NCBI GenBank assembly: GCA_945882415.1
Contig: CAMCWC010000007.1
Coordinates: 110,915 to 174,914 of the forward strand
Length of the DNA stretch: 64,000 nucleotides
Direction of reading: 5' to 3'
Source: Chthonomonas calidirosea
GTDB taxonomy: Bacteria; Armatimonadota; Fimbriimonadia; Fimbriimonadales; Fimbriimonadaceae
A program made the position numbers and the translations under genes. Shown here piece by piece: positions 54,541 to 64,000 of the stretch. Each line of letters begins with the position of its first letter. The stretch's first letter is position 1. Below the pieces are notes generated by a model, which searched no databases, had not been told where the DNA came from, and saw only the letters and a list, made by a program, of their open reading frames with translations.

Positions 54541-57462
54541 ATGACACCCGTAACTCCAAACCGCAACACCACGGTGACCTTCGATGACTTTTTGCCATCG
54601 CCGGCACAGCCTGCGGTGCTGTTTTCTCGCAGCGCGTTCGAGATGGGCGCTCAGCCAAGCACAATAACGAACGTCCATTTTGTGCCCGAAATCGGCTGGC
54701 AGCTGAAGGGATTCCACTGGGACGCAGGCGAGCTGCAGGAATCGACAGACGGTTTCAACGCCATCCTCACCGAGGCCAACGGGAAGGTTCAGCACGCCCC
54801 AGGTGTTTTCGAGTTCGACTCTTTTCGGAAGACGACCGAACTGACCGGCGTCTCTTTCGCTGGAAGTGTCCCGACATCGGGCGGCACGGTCTACCAGAAG
54901 CGCGTGGCGAGCGGCGAGAGCTGGGCAGACGCGGTTTTGTCGGCGGACCAGGCTGGTTTCCCGTCCCCACTTCCAGGAGAGGATCCGGTAACGATGGACC
55001 GGATAGTTCGCGGAACGGCGAACCACAAGCCCACCGACCAGATCGTCGTCACCTTCTATGCTCCGGCAAGCGGGTTTGCGGCGAACAAAACCCTGCTGAC
55101 CTTTTTCTTCACCGGCCCAGCGGGCTCGACCGCGGACTGGTGGGGAAATGGCCAGTACGGGTTGAAGGTGTACGGCAACGGCATGGCCAAGCTCCTGGAG
55201 CGAGGCAACACCACGAACCCCATCGAGAGCGGCGTGTCTGGCTGGTTCCCCCGATTCGAGTTCCAATGGTCCGAGGGCGATTCTAGAAGCGTGCTAAACG
55301 GGGTTCACCGGATTCTCATCGCCAGCGACACCGTAGAGAGCGGCGGCACCTACACCGGATCGAAGATCCTGTTCTTCAGCTCCACCGTGGCGCGGCCGGG
55401 ATTTAAGCTGCTCGAGCTGCTCCGGACAGCGGCGATTTCGGCCGTAAAGGCCCAAGCGGGCATCATCCCGATCTACAACGTCCCGAACCTAAAGAACGCG
55501 ACGGTGCAAGAGGCGCCGATCCGGATTGACAGCCGGCGCGATTTGCGGCCGATTTACCAAGTGGCCGAGCAGAAGTTTCCGGCATCGGGCCTGCTTCTGG
55601 ACGCTCCGTTCTCGCTTGAGACGGTGATGCGGCCTACGAGCGAAACGGACAAGATCACCTTCGAGTACTTCTGCAACCGCCCTACCGGTACGACTCTGAC
55701 CGGGCGGCTTTGCTATGCCGATGGGACCGAGCTCGCCGGCCGCGTGGTGACCATCAGCAACGAAAACGGCGTGCAGGTGACCTACCCGGTTCCGGAGGGC
55801 AACACGGCCCGGCACTTCCGCGCGAAGTTCGAGTTCACGAGCACCGGGAACGCCACGCCAACCCTGAAATGGATCAACGTGTTCCGGATCGGCGCGTTCG
55901 AAACCCCGGACATCACCATCTACGAAACTCCGAGCCGAGAATCCGGCGCTGCGCTCTGGAAGTCGATGCCGACCAGCATCAACATCAATGGCCAGTCCCG
56001 CGAGCCGAGCGAGTCCCGCGCCAGCATTACGATCGCGGACCTGGCCGACGAATACCCTGCACTCCGGACAAGACGGAAGATCCCGATCCACATCGAGACC
56101 GAAGTCGACGACGAAGGCACGAAAGCGACTTTGTTCCGGGGCTATGTCATCAGCGCGCCAGGCACCAAGAAGTTCCCCGATCGGGGCCGGGCTTATCCTG
56201 CGCCAACCGGCCGGGTTTACGATGTTTCTTGCGCCGGCGAGTGGACAAGGCTCCAGGAGACGCTGGCGCCGAGGCGGTTTGTTTGGACCGAGGAAACCGG
56301 GCCCTATAAGGTCACCCGGATCATCCGTGTCCTGCTGAGCCTTGCTTACCCGCCCGAGATGATCGATATTCCGGAGCTGGATATTCGGTTGCTGGGATCG
56401 GACCCCGATTCCTTCATGCTGGAGCCAGGTTCCCCGATCACCGACGTCATCACCGGACTCGCTAGCAGCTATCTCGGCGGCTGGATCTACTTCGACGAAA
56501 GCGCCGGCACACTTGGAATGTGGCGGCTGGGCCTTCCGGAGAACGCTGGCACGATTCTGGCCCGGTTCGAGATGAACCCGCCTACGGACCGGCTCGGCGC
56601 GTTTCAGGGCAGCTACGGAAACGTGTCGATCGACGGACAGGACCAGCCCGTTGTCCGGACCTTCATCCGGAAGCGGACCTACTCGGAAGATGTCGAAGCA
56701 CCGGAAGGGAATGTCGTGGAGTTCTACGGCGCGAGCTTCGGCGAGAACGGTGCCAGTTTGGGTGCGGGAGACGGCGCGGCACCATCTGTAGTGCTTTACA
56801 ACCTGAACAGCTACAACTTCTGGGGGCTACCTTCCTCCAGCGAGTTCTATCCGGACGGCTCTCATCCCGACTTCATCGGCCGCCCCGTGCCGATCCGGGT
56901 CTATGACTACAAAGCGGGTTCGCTCGATGCTTGTCTCTGGATCGCGCGAAGAGTGTTCGATGCGGCATGCCATGCGAAACAAACTCTCGAGTTCGAGGCG
57001 CCGCTCATTTTTGTGACCGATGAGGCAGATGTCTTGCAGACCCGTCCGAGACCACCCCGGTTCTACGACTCGGTCCAGGCTTGGTCGGAAGACGCAAACG
57101 ATTATCATCGCTATTTGGTGGTGCGGTGTGATCCGAGCTACCGGAAGGACGGCGTGCAGATGGCGCGCTACCAGTTGGTGCGGCCGAGCAACCTCGACAC
57201 GCTGATTTCGGTCCCGAACGTGCGCGGCGGGATCCGGAACATGCTGGAGCGGGTCGCGAACCAGCAGGCTGGCCAGGCCGCTCCTCAGCTCACCGTGGTG
57301 GGCGGAAGTGTGGCAAAGACCCAGCAAAGCAGATGGGCGGGGATGCCGGACACGGAGACGCTGGCGGCGCAGGTGCTCGATCCTGATGACGCCGATTTCG
57401 GGAAGTTCTACTTTGTGCCTGGACTATCGAGAGCAGGCGGCCCCGACGTGGTGAGACCCTAA
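54541..57462 (+). CDS. Large tail protein (distal tail/baseplate type)
   Basis: The 973-residue product is beta-rich: FHWDAGELQESTDGFNAILT, GRLCYADGTELAGRVVTISN, GRVYDVSCAGEWTRLQETLA and a C-terminal half with DLAVRTFIRKRTYSEDVEAP-like segments. The N-terminal 400 residues may be a distal-tail-like and carbohydrate-binding region; the rest resembles tail hub or fibre-base proteins. Placed directly after the tape measure region, it is a good candidate for the tail-tip platform. No enzyme motif is visible. Confidence 0.6.
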   Translation: MTPVTPNRNTTVTFDDFLPSPAQPAVLFSRSAFEMGAQPSTITNVHFVPEIGWQLKGFHWDAGELQESTDGFNAILTEANGKVQHAPGVFEFDSFRKTTELTGVSFAGSVPTSGGTVYQKRVASGESWADAVLSADQAGFPSPLPGEDPVTMDRIVRGTANHKPTDQIVVTFYAPASGFAANKTLLTFFFTGPAGSTADWWGNGQYGLKVYGNGMAKLLERGNTTNPIESGVSGWFPRFEFQWSEGDSRSVLNGVHRILIASDTVESGGTYTGSKILFFSSTVARPGFKLLELLRTAAISAVKAQAGIIPIYNVPNLKNATVQEAPIRIDSRRDLRPIYQVAEQKFPASGLLLDAPFSLETVMRPTSETDKITFEYFCNRPTGTTLTGRLCYADGTELAGRVVTISNENGVQVTYPVPEGNTARHFRAKFEFTSTGNATPTLKWINVFRIGAFETPDITIYETPSRESGAALWKSMPTSININGQSREPSESRASITIADLADEYPALRTRRKIPIHIETEVDDEGTKATLFRGYVISAPGTKKFPDRGRAYPAPTGRVYDVSCAGEWTRLQETLAPRRFVWTEETGPYKVTRIIRVLLSLAYPPEMIDIPELDIRLLGSDPDSFMLEPGSPITDVITGLASSYLGGWIYFDESAGTLGMWRLGLPENAGTILARFEMNPPTDRLGAFQGSYGNVSIDGQDQPVVRTFIRKRTYSEDVEAPEGNVVEFYGASFGENGASLGAGDGAAPSVVLYNLNSYNFWGLPSSSEFYPDGSHPDFIGRPVPIRVYDYKAGSLDACLWIARRVFDAACHAKQTLEFEAPLIFVTDEADVLQTRPRPPRFYDSVQAWSEDANDYHRYLVVRCDPSYRKDGVQMARYQLVRPSNLDTLISVPNVRGGIRNMLERVANQQAGQAAPQLTVVGGSVAKTQQSRWAGMPDTETLAAQVLDPDDADFGKFYFVPGLSRAGGPDVVRP

Positions 57463-60400
57463 ATGCTAGGTGGAGAATCGTTTTTCGCGGATAGCCTCCG
57501 GATCGGCCTCGCCTACGATGGCACCGACTCCCACAGCGGGGATGGTACGGGCACGTTCGGCTGGAACGCAAGCCTCCAAAGCCTCTTTATCTTCAACATC
57601 GCGAGTGTTCTGCCCGGTTTGCAGATGTCGATCGAATCGGCCAATTCGCCGACGCCGGCGTACATCTGGAGCTTTGCCATCCCCGAGCTGAGCCTTGCGG
57701 ACACCGTCACCGGCAGCAGCTACGAGACGTCCGTATCGACGCACCTGATCTTGCGGGGGTTCAACCCCATCGAGACGTTCGGCTCGCCGTGGCGGCTGTT
57801 CTTTTCTAGCATCGAGTGGTACGTGAATGGCACTCTTGCCGGAAGCTACGGCGGGGCGACGATGGACGCCAGCGGATTAGGGCCTGGCTACGTGCCACTG
57901 CTCGGCATCGCCCCGAAAGTGACCGGAGGGATTAACCCTGGTGCCACTGGCTACCCGCTCACCAGCGAGGCCGAATGGACCGCGTCCACACGCGGCAAGA
58001 TCACCGTTTCCTACGAGTTCAAGCCCACGAGCGGCGATAGCTGGCAGAACCTTCCTGTAGCGATCCCGGCTCCGGTGCTCCCGGCCTGCTTCGGAGCATG
58101 CCCGCACTGCCTTAGCGCTTCTGGCATCGTCACCGGCACGAACACATCGGAGGTTGACATCAACCTTTTCCGTCAAACCGGGCTCATTACGATCGAGGCC
58201 GGTGGGAAGTACTTCACCCGCGGCGATGTCACGAACAGGGGCGGCGAGCTTTGGCTGATCCCGAACCTTCCGAAGAACCTTGTGAAGCTCGGCGGTTCGT
58301 ATGCGGCGGTTGTCGAACGCACCGGGTTCCCATACACCCAGCAGATGGGCACGCGTTCCTGCGGTCCTGCGGTCCCGCCACCAGGCCCTCCGGTCCCGAG
58401 CCCTTACATCGAGACCCGGACCACGGTCAGCGAGGTCCACCCGAGCTACAGCAGCTTCCTTGGCACCATCCAAGATGCTCACCACGTCATCGAAGACCCG
58501 CTGGATGAGGTGACGTGGATGCCGATCTACGCAAGCAACAGCGTCAACGTGGGTCAGTGGGTGGAGATCGGAGACAGCGGCGAGCCGATCAACCCGGCAC
58601 TCTGGCCAACGGCGCTGCAGGACTTCGAGGTCGAGACCGTCACCTACACGTTCCCTTCCAAGGTCCAGCACCGGACGAAATACGGCGATCCGAACAGCCA
58701 GATGGCGAGCTATCTGACTTGGAGCGATGACCAGGCCACGCCAACCGAGATCAACAACGTCGTCACCTACACGAACTACATCGCCCATCCGCACTGGAGC
58801 TACACGTACAAAGCTCGGAACTGGAAGATCGACGGGGCTGACGTTGCCTTTGCTGACTATTGGGGCTACATCTGCGACCAGCACACCACCCATCCGGCCC
58901 TGCCGCCAGAGGACAATTTGCGGACCAGGACCTCGCTGGTCAGTGCTCCACTGCTTTTCGGTGGCAACCAAGGATTTATTGAGGCCCAGGTAACGGGAAC
59001 ACCCACCAGCTGGCTTGGGATCCCGGGCACGAATCTCCGGATCGACCGGCCCACCATCCCCGCTTCCGTCATCGGAACCGGTCCGGATCGGTGGACGCTG
59101 ACGGACTGCACGGCGAGCTTCGGCGCTACCACGGTGACGGCCACATCGACGGGCGCAAGCACGATAAAGCTGAAGTACGACCTGGCCAACTGGAACTATT
59201 CGCCGAGGATGCTAACGAGCTTGGCCAAGCGGTTTACGATCGGCTGGACGGCGACCAACATCGTTTCGGTGGCGGTGAAGCTGATCGGGATCGATGGCGC
59301 GGAGCACACCCTCACGAGCGTCCCGGGCACGTTCGACTGGCCACTGGGGCGGGGCAATCTGGAATATGCCGGCACATGGGCCCAGGATTTCGGCGCCGGC
59401 GTCATCACCGACACCGGAACCGACCTACTCCCAGAGGGCGATTCGATAGCGGCGATGGGCGACAACTCCCGGGTCATCGCCTTCCAGTACCTCTCCGCTC
59501 GCGGGGCGAAATACCTCGAGTACGAGATCACCGTTTCGAACACGGCCAACCCGGTGACGCTAAACCTGCCTGTGTTCCTGATGCCGAGCCCGGACTGGAC
59601 CGTCGTCCACGAAGGTTCCCAGTTCGCCAGCGCGCTGGATCCGGAAGGGCCAGCCATTCGGTTCGGAGCGAGCAGCTTCTGGAACTATGTCCTGGACAGT
59701 TACCAGTACCCGCCGACCGTGCTCGGGCCGACAAGTAAGCCGACCGTCATCGACTGGCTCAGCTTCCGGGAGTCCGTCCTTCGCGGGAACGATCCGAACG
59801 CTACCATCGATGGCCTCATAGCCGGCTACTTCCGGAACGGACGGGAGTACACGCTTCGCAAGCACCTTGCCGTCAACACGGTGGCATGGATGATGGCTTA
59901 CTCCGGAGGCCTCCAGGGTGTGATGTACAACACCTATTGCCCGCCGCCGCTCGCGCTGTTCCCCGGCCGCGCTCGGGACGGTGAGCTGAGTCCGGCCACG
60001 GGCTGGGACCAAAAGGTCTACAGCTTCACCCAGCACAAACGGAACCACATCACCCCCGCCAATCCGTCCGCACAGCAGCTGAAGAAAGCGCCTGGCGCGA
60101 ACTGGCTGACTCCCCAGCCCGCTCCGGACGGATGGAAGATCGACGCGCACACTCACGAGGTGGAAGGCGATGAAACGGACTATGTTCTTTCCCTCGCCGG
60201 TCAGGGCTGGGGGGAGATGAGACCATTCCATGGGCATTTCTGGGTGCAGGGGGAGCCGCTTCCGAGCGAGGGGAGCGAGATGTTCGCTACCCAGACCGCG
60301 GACGGCCGTTACTTGCTGCTTACCGTGCCAAGTGGCGACGTTCGGCTCTACCGGGCCGAGGAGGGTTCGCCGATCGGCGGGTTCAGTGTCGCCGGCGATC

Positions 60401-60864
60401 TCGCGGGACTCTCGAGTGTGGTCTCGGGATCGATCTGCGTCGATGCTGATCTCCAGCGGATCCGCACCGCGGTCGAGATCGACGGGGAGATTTTCGTCGG
60501 GTTCTCCGACGACGACGCCAAAACCGTTGGCGGATTTGGATCAATAGCTATGGGAAAAAGACCACTTCAAGGCGTAGGTTCTCAAAACGAGGTCCTGCTC
60601 ATCTACTTCCGCTTCACCAGCGGCGACTCTGGCCCGGGCACACTTTACGGCCGGTTCAAGCCAGCCGACTCCAGCGCGTTCGGATCCGAGTTCACCCTCT
60701 CGGACGGCTCGCCGATCGTGGTAGCCGACCAGTTCAGCTTTGCCAACCCCGTCGAGCTACGAGACGGCCAGGCGCGCTGGCTACTGACCGTATTGCGGGA
60801 CGGCGCATCCGCTTTCGAGACCCTTGCCAGCTACGACGCCGGCGAGACGTGGGAGACCCTCTAA
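57463..60864 (+). CDS. Large tail fibre/tip protein
   Basis: The 1133-residue product starts one base after the previous stop. It has repeated beta domains, a Cys cluster (PACFGACPHCLSASG, near residue 207), a proline-rich hinge (PAVPPPGPPVPSPYIE) and a C-terminal region with an Asp-box-like SYDAGETW, as in BNR repeats. It is probably the main fibre or receptor-binding scaffold. No hydrolase catalytic set is obvious. Confidence 0.6.
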   Translation: MLGGESFFADSLRIGLAYDGTDSHSGDGTGTFGWNASLQSLFIFNIASVLPGLQMSIESANSPTPAYIWSFAIPELSLADTVTGSSYETSVSTHLILRGFNPIETFGSPWRLFFSSIEWYVNGTLAGSYGGATMDASGLGPGYVPLLGIAPKVTGGINPGATGYPLTSEAEWTASTRGKITVSYEFKPTSGDSWQNLPVAIPAPVLPACFGACPHCLSASGIVTGTNTSEVDINLFRQTGLITIEAGGKYFTRGDVTNRGGELWLIPNLPKNLVKLGGSYAAVVERTGFPYTQQMGTRSCGPAVPPPGPPVPSPYIETRTTVSEVHPSYSSFLGTIQDAHHVIEDPLDEVTWMPIYASNSVNVGQWVEIGDSGEPINPALWPTALQDFEVETVTYTFPSKVQHRTKYGDPNSQMASYLTWSDDQATPTEINNVVTYTNYIAHPHWSYTYKARNWKIDGADVAFADYWGYICDQHTTHPALPPEDNLRTRTSLVSAPLLFGGNQGFIEAQVTGTPTSWLGIPGTNLRIDRPTIPASVIGTGPDRWTLTDCTASFGATTVTATSTGASTIKLKYDLANWNYSPRMLTSLAKRFTIGWTATNIVSVAVKLIGIDGAEHTLTSVPGTFDWPLGRGNLEYAGTWAQDFGAGVITDTGTDLLPEGDSIAAMGDNSRVIAFQYLSARGAKYLEYEITVSNTANPVTLNLPVFLMPSPDWTVVHEGSQFASALDPEGPAIRFGASSFWNYVLDSYQYPPTVLGPTSKPTVIDWLSFRESVLRGNDPNATIDGLIAGYFRNGREYTLRKHLAVNTVAWMMAYSGGLQGVMYNTYCPPPLALFPGRARDGELSPATGWDQKVYSFTQHKRNHITPANPSAQQLKKAPGANWLTPQPAPDGWKIDAHTHEVEGDETDYVLSLAGQGWGEMRPFHGHFWVQGEPLPSEGSEMFATQTADGRYLLLTVPSGDVRLYRAEEGSPIGGFSVAGDLAGLSSVVSGSICVDADLQRIRTAVEIDGEIFVGFSDDDAKTVGGFGSIAMGKRPLQGVGSQNEVLLIYFRFTSGDSGPGTLYGRFKPADSSAFGSEFTLSDGSPIVVADQFSFANPVELRDGQARWLLTVLRDGASAFETLASYDAGETWETL

Positions 60865-61773
60865 ATGCCATCAACAACCGAAGTACTTCTTTCTACTCAG
60901 ACCGCTTCGCCGACCCCGACGCCGGCGCCGGTCGCGATCGCGGACGCCACGGGAACATCGACACCTGGACACACTCCGACCGGGGTAAGCGCTTTCACGC
61001 CAAGCAGCTTTGCCGCTTCGACGATGAACAAGCTACTCGCCTCGATGTCCATCATCGGCACCAGCGGCGGGAACGGCTACGGCATCCTCACCGGAATTGT
61101 CGTTTCTGAATCCTCTGGGCTCACCGTGGCAGTAACCGCGGGAACAGCCATGCTTGGGGCCCCTGTGCAGATCGGGGCGACAACCTACGTGTTGCCGGCA
61201 AGCCAGTCGACCATCGGCCTATGGCTGAAAGCGGATGGCACGCTTACCCATACGCTGACCCTTACCCCTCCCGCTGGCTCGCCGCTTCTCATAGCGGTTT
61301 GCAGTACTTCCGGAAGCACCATCACCATGATCGACGTGGGCGGGGTTGTGCGGATCCGGGACGGCATCCGGCTCCGGACAACGGGCGACATCGGCGCGCC
61401 GGCCGACACTCCCGCGGCGGACGTTCGGGTCTGGACCAAAACCCGGACCGGGCTGTACCTCTGGGACGGTGGGGCCCACCAGCGCGTTGGCGGCGAAGGC
61501 CGGATCGCGGTGGCCATCTCCGACTCGGCCGACACCACGCTCAGCTATGCGGCGGCGGCGGTTCGCCACCTCGAGCTGACCGGAACACTTACGGCAGGGC
61601 GAAACCTCATTGTCCCGCTGGCTCGTGGCTACGAATGGGTCATCGCCAATGGCACCGGCCAGACGGTGACGGTGAAAGTCGCTGGCGGCACCGGCGTCGC
61701 CGTTGGATCCAATAAGACCGCCATCGTGCGGGTCGGAAACACCGATGTTCAGCGTGTCACCGCGGACGTGTAG
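60865..61773 (+). CDS. Tail fibre-like protein
   Basis: A 302-residue protein with a low-complexity N-terminus (TPTPAPVAIADATGTSTPGH) and beta-rich body (SSGLTVAVTAGTAMLGAPVQ; GLYLWDGGAHQRVGGEGRIA; TLTAGRNLIVPLARGYEWVI). It follows the large fibre protein by zero bases. The pattern fits trimeric fibres or fibre adaptors. The function in receptor contact is inferred from position. Confidence 0.55.
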   Translation: MPSTTEVLLSTQTASPTPTPAPVAIADATGTSTPGHTPTGVSAFTPSSFAASTMNKLLASMSIIGTSGGNGYGILTGIVVSESSGLTVAVTAGTAMLGAPVQIGATTYVLPASQSTIGLWLKADGTLTHTLTLTPPAGSPLLIAVCSTSGSTITMIDVGGVVRIRDGIRLRTTGDIGAPADTPAADVRVWTKTRTGLYLWDGGAHQRVGGEGRIAVAISDSADTTLSYAAAAVRHLELTGTLTAGRNLIVPLARGYEWVIANGTGQTVTVKVAGGTGVAVGSNKTAIVRVGNTDVQRVTADV

Positions 61774-61812
61774 TCCCCCTTCGTCAACCCCACAACCCAA
61801 GGAGCAAAACCA

Positions 61813-64000
61813 ATGTCCGAAAAGAACATCTCTTCCACTGCCACGCCAGGCACAAACGTTGCCACATCTGGCGCTACGACTCCCTCCGGAACCGGCTTCC
61901 CGTTCGCGGCCCAGATCGTTGACATTGTCCGGCGAGAAGTACTTGCCCAGGCCGGCCGCGTCGGATTCCGTCCAAAGCGTTCCCGCCCTTGGGGTTATCC
62001 GATCACCCATTGCAATATGAACTGCACGGGCCGGTTCAGCAACTCGACTTCTCTCGGCGGTGTCGCTGGATCTCGTGGCGTTTTGACCGTCCGGGAGACC
62101 GTGGCGATGGCAGGAGGAAGCGGCCTCGGCTTCCACTACGCGAACTATGGCGCCAACAACCAGAACGGACCAGGCTGGCAAGAAACCAGCGTCGGCAACG
62201 CGGTCACGGTGGAGTTTGCCGTCTACATTGATGGCAAGTGGGTGTTTGCGGCCAGCAACGGCACTGTAGCCCGCACTTTGGCAAACGGCGAATCGGCTTG
62301 GTGGACTATCCCTGGAATCCGAATCAACTGCGGCCAGGCGTACGAGATCGCCATGCGGATCACCTGCGGCACAGGTGAGCGGGTCTGGTGCCACCTGCCA
62401 TCGGAAGCGAACGGCGACCTCAGCCAGTTCGTCAACCCGGCTACCGTCCGGACCTACATTTCCCAGGGCGATTCGGACCCTGTGCCGGCGATTTCGAGCT
62501 GGTCTCCGGTGCTGAGCGCCAACACGCAGTCGGCTTCGCTGGCGTGGGTTTTCCCCAACGTCATCACCGTGCTAGATCCGGATCCGGAATGGGACAACGC
62601 GCCGCTGTACGTCATCCTTGGCGACTCGATCGCGAACGGCCTCACCGCTTCGCCTTCGCAGGCCAACGCCATCGACGCCGTGGCACCTGGGTATCTGCGG
62701 CAAGGTCTGCACGCGCTGGGCCTTCCGAGCATCTCGAGCACTGTGGGCGGCGACCGAGTTGACCAGATGCGGCTCGTTGATCGGCCGAAGTTTAGAGCTT
62801 TGGTGGAGAGCATGGGCGTCTCCCACGCGATGATCCACGCGGGCACCAATGATTTCAGCAACGGTTTCAACGCCGGCGAAGTCGTTAAAAACACTTTACT
62901 TTTGGTTGCCGATCTGAAGGCCTCCGGAGTGGAGCAGGTCTTTGTGGCCACCCAGCCACCGCGCACGGGATCCACCGCGGCATGGACGACGACGGCTTCG
63001 CAGGCGGGCACCCAATTCCAGACCGGCCGGGTTCGGCGGTTCCGGGACATTCTGGTGAGCGCTGCGGATCGGCCGAAAGAAATTGATGGCGTCATCGACA
63101 CGTGGGCGGCATTGTTCGAAGCCAACGGAAGCGGGGTCGGCGTTTACAAAGCGCCGGCAGTCACCTACAGCGGCAACAGCGACACCATCGGCACCACCAC
63201 CACGGCGGTGCTGGACAACGCCACATCGCCATGGAGCACGGTCCCGAACGTCGGAATCCCAGGTTGGGCAGACGGCATGGTGCTGGAATCGGCCGGCGAG
63301 TTCCGCCTGGTCAACAAAACGACCGTAGCGGCCGGAAAATCGACCCTTCGCGTGTCGCCGGCGTTTACGAACGCAGTCGGCGCAGCGGCGGCCGTAGTGC
63401 TTCACCCGACGCTAACGACGGACGGAATCCACATCAACTTCGCCGGCGTTAAGCTCTGCGCTCAGCTCATCTCGAACGCACCTGGCACGTTCTGCCCGGT
63501 CGTCCCGCCCCGGTCTTCGGCCATCTTGCCCCAGGCCCTCGCTGGAAAGAAACTCGAGTATTTGTTTGTGGCGGCGGCGGCAAATTTGACCCAGGCGACC
63601 AACGGCACCTCTCCGGTGACGGCGGGCGGTCAGTCGGTCGGCCGCTGGTTGGACACGTCCGGGAATTCCCGGACCATTCAGGCGGGTAGCGACGCAGCTC
63701 GGCCAACGTACATCGTCGACGCGTACGGAACGGTCGATATTGTCCGGTTCGATGGATCGGACGACCACCTTCGGATTCAGAGCGGGCCCACCGCGGTGAA
63801 CCGCCCTGTCGTGGTCTTCGCGGTGATGAGCATCGTGGTTCTGGGCAGTGGATCCAGAACATTCATCGATTCCTCTGCTGACATCAGCCCGGCGCGGTTG
63901 AACTTCGGCAAGGGGTCTAGTGGCAACCTCGTTACCGGAGTAGCGGAAACCTCGGCCGAGATCCCGACCGCATCGCTAGGTGTCATCGCCCAGTATGTAG
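61813..64000 (+). CDS. Tail spike with SGNH/GDSL hydrolase domain, partial
   Basis: The ATG at 61813 (GGAGCAAAACC upstream) opens a frame that is still open at the window end, 729 codons. An SGNH hydrolase domain spans about 265-545: Ser272 in LGDSIANG, Asn346 in AGTNDFSNG, and Asp537/His540 in TDGIHIN. It may remove acetyl or other esters from host surface glycans during adsorption. After it comes a lectin-like domain (FDGSDDHLRIQSG). The true length and C-terminus are unknown. Confidence 0.75.
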   Translation, partial: MSEKNISSTATPGTNVATSGATTPSGTGFPFAAQIVDIVRREVLAQAGRVGFRPKRSRPWGYPITHCNMNCTGRFSNSTSLGGVAGSRGVLTVRETVAMAGGSGLGFHYANYGANNQNGPGWQETSVGNAVTVEFAVYIDGKWVFAASNGTVARTLANGESAWWTIPGIRINCGQAYEIAMRITCGTGERVWCHLPSEANGDLSQFVNPATVRTYISQGDSDPVPAISSWSPVLSANTQSASLAWVFPNVITVLDPDPEWDNAPLYVILGDSIANGLTASPSQANAIDAVAPGYLRQGLHALGLPSISSTVGGDRVDQMRLVDRPKFRALVESMGVSHAMIHAGTNDFSNGFNAGEVVKNTLLLVADLKASGVEQVFVATQPPRTGSTAAWTTTASQAGTQFQTGRVRRFRDILVSAADRPKEIDGVIDTWAALFEANGSGVGVYKAPAVTYSGNSDTIGTTTTAVLDNATSPWSTVPNVGIPGWADGMVLESAGEFRLVNKTTVAAGKSTLRVSPAFTNAVGAAAAVVLHPTLTTDGIHINFAGVKLCAQLISNAPGTFCPVVPPRSSAILPQALAGKKLEYLFVAAAANLTQATNGTSPVTAGGQSVGRWLDTSGNSRTIQAGSDAARPTYIVDAYGTVDIVRFDGSDDHLRIQSGPTAVNRPVVVFAVMSIVVLGSGSRTFIDSSADISPARLNFGKGSSGNLVTGVAETSAEIPTASLGVIAQYV

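Larger units (their letters stand above)
20994..64000. mobile_element. Prophage (tailed, siphovirus-like), right end outside window
   Basis: From the tRNA to the window end the genes are phage-typical in order: integrase, early leftward operon, repressor and switch, replication, lysis, packaging, head, tail and receptor-binding genes. The module order and a G/GT frameshift pair indicate a long non-contractile tail (no sheath gene is seen). All structural genes checked are intact, so it may be inducible. Confidence 0.9.

Noticed and set aside
1..64000. CRISPR array and rRNA genes.
   Set aside because: No regularly spaced identical repeats with unique spacers and no rRNA-like sequence was noticed on reading through.
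20994..64000. parS-like centromere for the ParB-like protein.
   Set aside because: I saw no clustered long palindromes of the parS type; the iteron cluster at 35.0 kb is different in form and is better explained as an origin.

Overview
The window joins about 21 kb of bacterial chromosome to the first 43 kb of an integrated tailed phage whose right end lies beyond base 64000. The host has an outer-membrane-type beta-barrel ending in Phe, a PEP-CTERM protein (C-terminus VPEPASMLALSAG followed by an arginine cluster), a Ser/Thr kinase and DUF559 repeats. This suggests an Armatimonadota (Fimbriimonadia-like) or another PEP-CTERM-bearing Gram-negative lineage. That assignment is inferred from protein style only, since no rRNA or marker gene is present.

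Host part (1-20.9 kb): a secreted protein and three tandem paralogous anchored proteins; a minus-strand cupin/MetY/CoA-binding operon; two secreted sorting-tail proteins; a NarL-type response regulator divergent from a DppD-like ATPase; a DUF559 nuclease gene framed by two copies of a hairpin repeat; two small membrane proteins; a methylisocitrate lyase and (methyl)citrate synthase pair; a CAP-domain protein; a membrane Ser/Thr kinase with an odd nucleotide loop; an SDR; a barrel protein; a GT4-type glycosyltransferase; and a class II tRNA-Ser(UGA), the probable integration site.

Prophage, left arm (21.0-30.2 kb, minus strand): tyrosine integrase, an excisionase-like HTH protein overlapping it, a Rieske-motif protein, MazG-like, ParB-like, Pif1/RecD-type helicase, Gam-like and many small proteins, nearly all coupled by ATGA or GTGA overlaps. 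A LexA/cI-type repressor and divergent promoters with repeated TAGACA-N4-TGTCTA-like operators form the genetic switch (30.2-31.0 kb). The right early arm (31-36 kb) encodes an HTH protein, a putative ssDNA-binding protein, a PD-(D/E)xK nuclease and a P4-type primase-helicase. These are followed by a cluster of seven GGTGACGGGTT-type iterons that looks like the replication origin.

Late region (36.1-64 kb): a promoter followed at once by a terminator (an antitermination-like arrangement), endolysin and lysis-type small proteins, two ParB/Srx-fold proteins (one fused to a methyltransferase), terminase, portal, S49 protease with nested scaffold, decoration and major capsid proteins, connectors, tail tube, a G/GT pair with a C CCA AAA -1 slippery site, tape measure, and large tail and receptor-binding proteins. 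The last is an SGNH hydrolase still open at the window end. Two minus-strand insertions interrupt the late operon. One is an amidoligase plus gamma-glutamylcyclotransferase module driven by two promoters sharing one operator (39.4-41.7 kb). The other is a zinc-ribbon membrane protein (53.7-54.5 kb). The amidoligase module is the best candidate for an under-described system here; the iteron cluster and the switch operators are the next most informative.
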